A DNA stretch of 5,146 bases from Asaia bogorensis. Lineage in GTDB: Bacteria; Pseudomonadota; Alphaproteobacteria; Acetobacterales; Acetobacteraceae. Shown piece by piece: positions 1 through 5,146 of the stretch. The stretch spans positions 1 to 5,146 of the forward strand of contig CAMCHA010000222.1 of the NCBI GenBank assembly GCA_945874515.1, read 5' to 3'. Below the pieces are notes generated by a model. It searched no databases. It saw only the letters and a program-made list of their open reading frames with translations, and was not told where the DNA came from. Position 1 is the stretch's first letter; every line of letters starts with the position of its first letter. The position numbers were made by a program, and so were the translations under genes.

Positions 1-264
1 AAGACAAACATGGCGGCGCTGGCGACCATCATGTTCGTCTATTCCTGGAACCAGTATCTCTGGCCACTGCTTATCGTAACCGATCCCGCCTATGGCACGG
101 CCGTGATGCAGCTTCAGCGTATCGTACCTGGCCCACTGTTTGGGGAGCCACCGCGCTGGCACATCGCCATGGCAGGCACCCTAATCGTCATGCTTCCCCC
201 GCTACTGGTGGTTGTTTTTATGCAACGCTGGTTTGTGCGAGGGCTGATCAATCAGGATAAATGA
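1..264 (+). CDS. ugpE: UgpE-like ABC transporter permease, C-terminal fragment
   Basis: This is the last 87 residues of an inner-membrane permease, open at the left edge and read in the frame starting at base 1. By family it would form half of the channel importing sn-glycerol-3-phosphate or glycerophosphodiesters. Two hydrophobic segments are visible, at fragment residues 4-26 and 56-78. The first contains the [11 protein letters not shown] stretch typical of the C-terminal part of MalG/UgpE permeases, and the protein ends [10 protein letters not shown], close to the usual FVRGL ending of UgpE. The EAA loop that docks the ATPase lies upstream of the window. The ATPase gene follows after 7 bases, so the two are cotranscribed. 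The family assignment (carbohydrate uptake CUT1 permease, MalG side) is firm. The glycerol-3-phosphate substrate is inferred from resemblance to UgpE and from the UgpC-like neighbour, and another sugar is possible. Confidence 0.82.
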   Translation, partial: KTNMAALATIMFVYSWNQYLWPLLIVTDPAYGTAVMQLQRIVPGPLFGEPPRWHIAMAGTLIVMLPPLLVVVFMQRWFVRGLINQDK

Positions 265-266
265 GG
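263..266 (+). promoter_or_regulatory. Ribosome binding site of the UgpC-like gene
   Basis: GAGG lies 5 bases before the ATG at 272 and overlaps the stop codon of the upstream permease gene. It supports the chosen start and suggests that ribosomes finishing the permease can re-initiate directly on the ATPase. Confidence 0.6.
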
Positions 267-271
267 CACCA

Positions 272-1390
272 ATGGCCGATATTCTCATTCGAAGCGTCGT
301 CAAATCCTATGGTCGCACCAAGGTGGTTCACGGCATAGACCTTGATATCCTTCATGGCGACTTCGCGGTGATCCTTGGCCCATCCGGGTGCGGCAAATCC
401 ACCCTGCTCCGCATGATTGCGGGCCTCGAAGAAATTGACGCTGGTGAGATCGCGATTGCGGGCCGGGTTGTGAATGAACTGGAACCGCGCGAGCGTGGCT
501 GCGCGATGGTATTCCAGAACTACGCACTCTATCCGCATATGTCAGTTGCTGAGAATATCGGTTATTCCCTCAAGATAATGGGGATCCGCAAGGCGGAGCG
601 GCTGGAGCGTGTTGCGGCAGTCGCACGTATTGTCGGGCTGGAGGAGTTTCTTGACCGGCGTCCCGCTCAGTTATCTGGCGGGCAACGCCAGCGCGTTGCC
701 ATGGCACGCGCCATGATTAAGGAACCGCAGGTATTCCTGTTCGATGAGCCCTTGTCCAATCTCGATGCAAAGCTTCGCGTCCAGATGCGCATTGAAATCC
801 GTCGCCTCCATCGCCGGCTTGGCGGGACTTCCGTATTCGTCACCCATGATCAGGTAGAGGCGATGACACTGGCCGACAAGCTGGTGGTGATGAATGCAGG
901 CCGCATTGAACAGGTTGGTACACCGAAGGAAGTCTACCACCGCCCAGCCAGTCTTTTCGTGGCCGGCTTCATCGGTTCTCCACCCATGAATATCATGAGG
1001 GTGGAAAGGGCAACGCCGGGCCTGGCGCGGCTAGCTTCAGGTGCCACCCTTCAAATGCCCGGGCTTGATACGGTGCCGGAAAGCTCTTTGCGCTTAGGTA
1101 TCCGGCCAGAGGATATCGAATTGGTGGCGCCGGGCACGCCTGGCGCTATGGAGATGCCTGTTGAATTTGTCGAAGAGCTCGGAGCAGGACATCTGGTGCA
1201 TGGTGAGTTTGAAGGCGCGGAGTTTGTAGTGGCCCTACCAGGCGCCATTGAAGTGGCGGCGGGCGGGCGCCTTCACATGCGCTTTCCGCCTGAAGCACTT
1301 CATATGTTTGATGCGGTCAGTGGATTGCGGCTTGATGGCGGAGAGAAAACTTCTGGCCTCAGCTCCGGGACCGTGCGTGAATTTGCGTAA
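272..1390 (+). CDS. ugpC: UgpC-like ABC transporter ATP-binding protein
   Basis: This is a cytoplasmic ATPase that hydrolyses ATP to power a Ugp/MalFGK-class importer, probably for glycerol-3-phosphate. All nucleotide-binding motifs are intact: Walker [10 protein letters not shown] (residues 36-44), Q-loop Q82, signature LSGGQRQ (134-140), Walker B VFLFDEP (154-160) with E159 as catalytic base, D-loop SNLD (162-165) and H-loop H192. Residues from about 240 onward form the TOBE-type regulatory domain of the MalK/UgpC family, including the characteristic GIRPEDI (276-282) and the usual family ending [12 protein letters not shown] (343-354). About 18 further residues (355-372) extend beyond that usual end, making the protein 372 residues against roughly 356 in E. 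coli UgpC. The ATG start has a GAGG 5 bases upstream. It forms one operon with the UgpE-like permease. MalK/MsmK-type paralogues share these motifs, so the ugpC name leans on the neighbour; the ATPase role itself is certain. Confidence 0.85.
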   Translation: MADILIRSVVKSYGRTKVVHGIDLDILHGDFAVILGPSGCGKSTLLRMIAGLEEIDAGEIAIAGRVVNELEPRERGCAMVFQNYALYPHMSVAENIGYSLKIMGIRKAERLERVAAVARIVGLEEFLDRRPAQLSGGQRQRVAMARAMIKEPQVFLFDEPLSNLDAKLRVQMRIEIRRLHRRLGGTSVFVTHDQVEAMTLADKLVVMNAGRIEQVGTPKEVYHRPASLFVAGFIGSPPMNIMRVERATPGLARLASGATLQMPGLDTVPESSLRLGIRPEDIELVAPGTPGAMEMPVEFVEELGAGHLVHGEFEGAEFVVALPGAIEVAAGGRLHMRFPPEALHMFDAVSGLRLDGGEKTSGLSSGTVREFA

Positions 1391-1525
1391 AGTTTGTCGT
1401 GAAACACAACGAAACCGGGCCGTGCAACTCGGTGGGATTAGCCTATGCCAAGCTTCGTCATCTGCACTTCTCCCTGAGATGTTACGACTTTCGTGTCCTG
1501 AAGGCCCCCTCCTTGGAGATCCCCC
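1391..1525 (+). other. Intergenic gap between the two transporter operons
   Basis: These 135 bases separate the UgpC-like gene from the binding-protein gene. One imperfect hairpin can be drawn: ACCGGG (1414-1419) with CTCGGT (1428-1433), 6 pairs including a G-U, and an 8-base loop. No run of T follows it, so it is not a convincing intrinsic terminator. I could find no -35/-10 pair with acceptable spacing. The gap is long enough to hold a promoter for the downstream operon, but read-through from the ugp genes cannot be excluded. Confidence 0.5.
1515..1518 (+). promoter_or_regulatory. Ribosome binding site of the family 5 binding-protein gene
   Basis: GGAG lies 7 bases before the ATG at 1526, which is good Shine-Dalgarno spacing and fixes the start. 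It is preceded by a pyrimidine run (CCCCCTCC, 1505-1512) that is partly complementary to GGAG. The site could be partly folded in the mRNA, but the loop would be only 2 bases for the nearest pairing, so this is speculative. Confidence 0.7.
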
Positions 1526-3064
1526 ATGACTCAAATCCCCTTGCAGCTTCTGCGCCGTCACCTGTTGCTCGGCGGTGCCGCACTCTTCGCGCCCGCCTCT
1601 GCCCTTAGCCAGGGCGCCCCCCGGACCGGCACCCTGAAGGTCGCCTTCCTCGGTCTCGACACTGCCGACCCGCATCGTCACACAGGCTCCATCGCGGTGC
1701 AGCAGGTCTATGTCGAAGGTCTGACCTCAATCGCTGATGACGGCACCGTGAAGCCGTTCCTTGCCACATCCTGGGAGATAAGCCCGGATGGACGACGTTA
1801 CGAATTCAAAATCCGCGAGGGTGTGCGCTTCCATAATGGCCGGCTGCTAACCGCCGAGGATGTGCGCGCCAACGCGGTGCGCGTGCGGGATCAGGTACGT
1901 GGCGGTTGGCTTTCCGCCCCTATGCGCCTAGTGGATTCGCTGGAGGCACCGGATGCGCGCACCTTCGTGATGACCATGAAGGAACCCTACGGTCCGCTAC
2001 TCAATCTGCTGTCAGAATTATGGATCGTCGCGCCCGAGAGCGAAGGCTGGGCGCAGACCATTCGCCAACCGATCGGCACCGGCCCATTCCGCTTCGGGCG
2101 CTGGCAACCGAATGTCAGCTTTCACGCGCCCGCCTTTGCGCAATACTGGCAAGCTGGCCTGCCACGCGTCGAGGCCGTGGAATTTTCGTTACGAGACGAA
2201 GCGGACCTCTCATTGGCGCTGCGCGCAGGTGACCTTCACATCGGACGCATCGGCTACGATAAGCTCGCATCCGTGCGTGCTGATCCGAATCTCGAAGTGC
2301 AGTTCATGAAGGATACCACTTGGTGGTTTTGGTCCTTTAACAACCGCAATCCGCGCCCGCCCTTCAACGACATTCGCGTACGCCAGGCCGTGAGCTTCAT
2401 GCTCGACAAGCCCGCCTTCATGCGCTTCGTGGCGGGGGAGGCCGGCACTGTCACGAACCAAATGGCTGCGCCCGGTCAATTCTACTGGGACAAAGCCATG
2501 CATGATGCCGATGTGCATGCCGCCCCGAATGAGACCCGTGCCCACGCTTTGCTGCGCGAAGCGGGCGTGAACCCTGCGAATACGCCCTGCCGCATCGTAT
2601 CCTGGCAGAGCGCCTATACTGAGATCGCGGTGCAGGCGATGCGCAAACTTGGCTTCCAGGTGGAACATCTCGCCCTTGACGACATTGGCGCGCAGCGCCG
2701 GCTCGGCCAATATGATTGGGACCTTGCCCCTTTTTCTTCTGGTCCACGTGCGGATATCTTCCTGCGCTTCGTGCGTCTGATGTCAGATGGGCCGAATGTC
2801 GGCCTGTGGGGCGGCGCACGTGATGCAGAATTTGATCGGCTGGTGCGCGCAGCCATCGCTGCGGTTGACCTGAATGAGCGCCGGCGCCTTTACCTCGCAG
2901 CTTGGCAGCGCGCGATGGATAATTACTACACCGTGGTCATCGGCCATGCGCCGGAGCCAATCGCGAACCGGCGTGAGGTCACGGGCTACTCGCCCGGCTT
3001 CACCTGGGGCCAGCATCGGGTTGATGGCGGCTTGGCTTTCGGCGCGCTGACGGCACGCGGGTGA
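1526..3064 (+). CDS. Family 5 ABC transporter solute-binding protein
   Basis: This is an exported 512-residue binding protein of the DppA/OppA/NikA family, which captures a ligand in the periplasm and hands it to the permeases encoded next. Residues 1-28 look like a signal peptide: arginines at 10-11, a hydrophobic core (13-22) and likely cleavage after ASA (24-26) or ALS (26-28). RRHLL matches the twin-arginine core R-R-x-hydrophobic-hydrophobic, so Tat export is possible. The mature part carries the family signature region (81-116, beginning TSWEISPDGRRYEFKIREGV), the conserved GTGPFRF (184-190) and the RPPFNDIRVRQAVSFMLDK block (277-295). Length is normal for the family. No lipobox cysteine is present, fitting a soluble periplasmic protein. 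The ATG start is supported by GGAG 7 bases upstream. The stop overlaps the GTG of the next gene (GTGA). The ligand (peptide, nickel, opine, sugar or other) cannot be read from the sequence. Confidence 0.93.
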   Translation: MTQIPLQLLRRHLLLGGAALFAPASALSQGAPRTGTLKVAFLGLDTADPHRHTGSIAVQQVYVEGLTSIADDGTVKPFLATSWEISPDGRRYEFKIREGVRFHNGRLLTAEDVRANAVRVRDQVRGGWLSAPMRLVDSLEAPDARTFVMTMKEPYGPLLNLLSELWIVAPESEGWAQTIRQPIGTGPFRFGRWQPNVSFHAPAFAQYWQAGLPRVEAVEFSLRDEADLSLALRAGDLHIGRIGYDKLASVRADPNLEVQFMKDTTWWFWSFNNRNPRPPFNDIRVRQAVSFMLDKPAFMRFVAGEAGTVTNQMAAPGQFYWDKAMHDADVHAAPNETRAHALLREAGVNPANTPCRIVSWQSAYTEIAVQAMRKLGFQVEHLALDDIGAQRRLGQYDWDLAPFSSGPRADIFLRFVRLMSDGPNVGLWGGARDAEFDRLVRAAIAAVDLNERRRLYLAAWQRAMDNYYTVVIGHAPEPIANRREVTGYSPGFTWGQHRVDGGLAFGALTARG

Positions 3065-3915
3065 GTAGCCACGGCGCCGCCTTGGCGGCACCGCTACGCG
3101 GCAGCATGAAGGATGGCTTCAGCTTCGGTATGGCGATCCTCGGCCTCGCGCTGCTGGTTGCCATCATCGGGCCAAGCCTAGTGCCGCATGACCCGCTGAC
3201 GCAGGAATTGGCGGCGCGCAACGCACCGCCCGATGCGGCGCATTGGTTCGGATACGATCATCTCGGCCGAGACGTTCTGGCGCGTCTGGTCGCGGGGACG
3301 CGCATCTCTCTTGCGGTCGCGCTGGGTGCGACCCAGCTCGCGATGCTGCTTGGCGCAGGGCTTGGGCTTGCAGCAGAGGCGCTCGGGCGCTGGCCTTCAT
3401 TCCTGGTATTCGGCGTCTTCGATATGGTCCGGGCCTTGCCCTCCATCCTCCTGGCGCTGACGCTGATGGTGGCGCTCGGCATTGGCATCATACCCTTGAT
3501 CGTCGCCTTGGGCGTCGCCTATGCGCCACACATGGCGCTGGTCGCGCGCGCGGCGTGGCGGCGGGAAAGCGCGACAGGCTATGTCGCCGCCGCGCGGGTG
3601 ATGGGGGCAGCGCCACTGGCGACCCTTTGGCGCCATGTGCTGCCCAATATCGCTGGCGCACTCGTGACCCAGGCGGCCATCATCATGCCGCGCGCCATCA
3701 CCACGGAAAGCGTATTGTCCTTCTTTGGTCTGGGCGTTTCGCCGGAAACCCCGAGTTGGGGCCGCATGATCTCCGGCGCCTCGCGCTTTGCTGAAAGCGC
3801 CCCGCATGCAGTGCTGGCGCCAGTTTTGGCACTTTGCGTGGTGACGCTGGGCTTCGCTTTGGTCGGCGATAGGTTGCGCCTTGCGCTCGACCCGCTGCGA
3901 GAGCGCGGGCGATGA
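3061..3915 (+). CDS. DppC/OppC-like ABC transporter permease
   Basis: This is a 284-residue inner-membrane permease, one half of the channel of a peptide/nickel-type importer. An N-terminal membrane segment (about 21-42) leads into VPHDP and then the OppC-type block HWFGYDHLGRDVLARLVAGT (61-80). Further hydrophobic segments lie at about 86-108, 114-137, 139-165, 196-214 and 250-270. The cytoplasmic EAA loop that contacts the ATPase is at 174-196 (YVAAARVMGAAP followed by LPN). The C-terminal part has SVLSFFGLGVSPETPSWG (217-234) and LVGDRLRLALDPLR (267-280), both diagnostic of DppC/OppC. The GTG start overlaps the upstream TGA by 4 bases with no clear ribosome binding site, so coupled initiation is likely. 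The in-frame ATG at 3106 (residue 16) is an alternative start that would remove only a short cytoplasmic leader. Substrate unknown. Confidence 0.92.
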   Translation: MSSHGAALAAPLRGSMKDGFSFGMAILGLALLVAIIGPSLVPHDPLTQELAARNAPPDAAHWFGYDHLGRDVLARLVAGTRISLAVALGATQLAMLLGAGLGLAAEALGRWPSFLVFGVFDMVRALPSILLALTLMVALGIGIIPLIVALGVAYAPHMALVARAAWRRESATGYVAAARVMGAAPLATLWRHVLPNIAGALVTQAAIIMPRAITTESVLSFFGLGVSPETPSWGRMISGASRFAESAPHAVLAPVLALCVVTLGFALVGDRLRLALDPLRERGR

Positions 3916-4823
3916 GTTTCGCGCTCCAGGCCGGCCTAGGCTTTTTGCGCCAAGCGATACTGCTGGCTGGGATTGCCATCGCGGTTTTCCTGCTGATCCG
4001 CATTGTCCCTGGCGATGTGGTCGATTCAATGGCGCTGGAAGGCAGCCTTGATGATGAGGCGATCGCGGCGCTACGCGCTGAACTCGGTCTCGATGCAGGA
4101 ACGTTGACGCAGTTTCGCATCTGGGTCTCTCGCGCGCTTGTTGGTGATTTTGGCAATTCGCTGCGCTTTGACCGCCCGGCGTCGGAACTGATCCTGGCCG
4201 CGCTACCGACCACGCTGGGGCTGGCTGCGCTGGCCTTGGCGGCAGGGCTTGCGCTCGGCATCGTGATGGCGGCGGCGGCGGCGCTCTGGCCCGGCTCGGC
4301 ATTGCCGTCCCTGGTGGAAATCCTGAACCTCTGGTCGATTGCCCTGCCCACTTTCTGCGTCGGCCTCGCCGCCATCCTGGTCTTTTCAGTCTGGCTCGGC
4401 TGGCTGCCGGTCATCGGGCAGTGGCTGTCGCCGGTACTCATCCTCGCGGTTGATATCGCAGGACAGGTCGCAAAGCCGCTGCATGAGGATCTGAAGGAGG
4501 CTGCGACAGCCAGCCATATCCGCACGGCGCGCGCCAAGGGGTTGTCGCCGGCGCGCGTCGTGCTGCGCCACTTGCTGCCGAATGCGCTCACCACGGTGGT
4601 GGCGCTGGGTGGGCTGATCTTGGCCGGCCTGATCGGCGGCGCGCTGACGATGGAGGTGCTGTTTGGCCTGCCTGGCCTGGGCACGCTCGCCTACCAGGCA
4701 ATCTCCGGGCGCGATTATCCGGTCATCCAGGCTGTGGTGCTGGTATTCGCGGTCGGCGTCGTGATGGTGAACTGGGCGACCGATGCGATCCAACGCAGCC
4801 TAGACCCAAGGCTGCGCCGATGA
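3912..4823 (+). CDS. DppB/OppB-like ABC transporter permease
   Basis: This is a 303-residue inner-membrane permease that pairs with the DppC-like protein to form the translocation channel. The first membrane segment (about 12-30) runs into RIVPGD (30-35), followed by a periplasmic region with LVGDFGNSL (77-85), both typical of DppB. Further hydrophobic segments are at about 98-124, 141-165, 171-187, 226-246 and 271-290. The EAA-type loop is at 202-226 (HIRTARAKGLSPARV followed by RHLLPNAL), and the C-terminal block MEVLFGLPGLGTLAYQ (247-262) with GRDYPVIQ (266-273) and the ending SLDPRLRR is standard for the family. The start overlaps the previous stop as ATGA, with GAGAG 8 bases upstream. 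A run of five alanine codons (GCG)5 falls in the third segment listed here. Substrate unknown. Confidence 0.92.
   Translation: MSFALQAGLGFLRQAILLAGIAIAVFLLIRIVPGDVVDSMALEGSLDDEAIAALRAELGLDAGTLTQFRIWVSRALVGDFGNSLRFDRPASELILAALPTTLGLAALALAAGLALGIVMAAAAALWPGSALPSLVEILNLWSIALPTFCVGLAAILVFSVWLGWLPVIGQWLSPVLILAVDIAGQVAKPLHEDLKEAATASHIRTARAKGLSPARVVLRHLLPNALTTVVALGGLILAGLIGGALTMEVLFGLPGLGTLAYQAISGRDYPVIQAVVLVFAVGVVMVNWATDAIQRSLDPRLRR
4269..4283 (+). repeat. (GCG)5 trinucleotide tract inside the DppB-like gene
   Basis: Five consecutive GCG codons encode Ala120-Ala124 at the end of a predicted membrane segment. Slippage would add or remove whole alanines without a frameshift. It probably reflects high GC content and an alanine-rich helix rather than a dedicated switch. 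Confidence 0.55.
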
Positions 4824-5146
4824 ATGGGGTTCCGCTTGTGGCCCTGCGCGACTTCAGGGTGCGCTTCGGCGATGCAACCGCCGTTGATGGCATTTCCCTG
4901 ACGCTCCAACCCGGTGAGACCCTGGCGCTGGTGGGTGAGAGTGGCTCCGGCAAGTCGCTGACCGCGCTCGGCATTGCCGGGCTGGCCCCATCTGCGGCGC
5001 AGCTTTCGGGCAGCCTCAGGATCGACGGCGTGGAAATGCTGGGCGCGTCAGAACGCGCCTGGCGCGCACGCCGCGGGGCACGCATCGGCATGGTCTTCCA
5101 GGAGGCGATGGGCAGCCTCAATCCCTCGATGCGGATTGGCGCGCAG
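4820..5146 (+). CDS. DppD/OppD-like ABC transporter ATP-binding protein, N-terminal part
   Basis: These are the first 109 residues of a cytoplasmic ATPase that runs off the right edge in an open frame. They contain Walker A GESGSGKS (39-46) and the Q-loop MVFQEAMGSLNPSM (91-104, Q94). The latter is the DppD/OppD-type stretch, usually written MIFQEPMTSLNP, with Ala and Gly here at the Pro and Thr positions. The signature, Walker B and H-loop would lie beyond the window, as would the C-terminal OppD region with cysteines that DppD/OppD proteins carry. The start overlaps the stop of the DppB-like gene (ATGA), with AAGG 8 bases upstream. It would energise the two upstream permeases, usually together with a DppF-type partner; a single fused two-domain ATPase is also possible in this family and cannot be ruled out from this fragment. 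Confidence 0.9.
   Translation, partial: MNGVPLVALRDFRVRFGDATAVDGISLTLQPGETLALVGESGSGKSLTALGIAGLAPSAAQLSGSLRIDGVEMLGASERAWRARRGARIGMVFQEAMGSLNPSMRIGAQ

Noticed and set aside
1414..1433. Hairpin after the UgpC-like gene considered as an intrinsic terminator
   Set aside because: The stem is only 6 pairs with one G-U and an 8-base loop, and no T tract follows.
1454..1482. Possible sigma-70 promoter (TTCGTC, 17-base spacer, AGATGT)
   Set aside because: Both hexamers match the consensus poorly; the spacing alone is not enough.
1399..1608. Small + strand open frame from a GTG in the intergenic gap, a possible leader peptide
   Set aside because: It has no good ribosome binding site, runs out of frame into the binding-protein gene, and has no conserved feature or attenuator-like codon run.
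1235..1681. Antisense open frame of 148 codons spanning the intergenic gap
   Set aside because: It overlaps the 3' end of the UgpC-like gene and the signal-peptide region of the binding protein, both well supported. It has no recognisable protein features.
3397..4302. Long antisense open frame of 301 codons opposite the two permease genes
   Set aside because: It is rich in Arg, Pro, Gln and Ala, with no recognisable domain, and lies opposite two clearly conserved permeases in GC-rich DNA. This is a compositional shadow.
3698..4684. Long antisense open frame of 328 codons opposite the permease genes
   Set aside because: It has low-complexity Ser/Ala/Arg/Pro composition, no motif, and overlaps both the real genes and another antisense frame.

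Overview
The window comes from a GC-rich bacterium, most likely an alphaproteobacterium. An Acetobacteraceae or Rhizobiales-type genome would fit, but no taxonomic marker is present and this is only an impression from protein style. Every gene lies on the + strand, and together they are parts of two adjacent ABC import systems. I see no RNA gene, IS element, CRISPR array, phage gene or toxin-antitoxin pair.

Region 1 (1-1390) is the 3' end of a sugar-phosphate-type importer of the Ugp/MalFGK class. It holds the C-terminal end of a UgpE-like inner-membrane permease and then, 7 bases later, a complete UgpC-like ATPase with a TOBE regulatory domain. The binding protein and the other permease (UgpB and UgpA equivalents) would lie upstream of the window.

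Region 2 (1391-1525) is the only real intergenic gap. It contains a good ribosome binding site for the next gene and one weak hairpin, but no convincing terminator or promoter.

Region 3 (1526-5146) is a dipeptide/oligopeptide/nickel-type (Dpp/Opp) operon: an exported family 5 solute-binding protein, a DppC-like permease, a DppB-like permease, and the start of a DppD-like ATPase cut off by the window end. The three junctions are 4-base stop/start overlaps (GTGA, ATGA, ATGA), so the genes are almost certainly cotranscribed and translationally coupled. The binding protein would deliver an unknown ligand to the two-permease channel, and the ATPase (with a probable DppF partner beyond the window) would power uptake.

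I found no undescribed system. The points worth a second look are the C-before-B permease order, the direct coupling of the binding-protein gene to a permease gene, a twin-arginine-like signal on the binding protein, the short extra tail on UgpC, and an apparent rise in GC content between the two systems.
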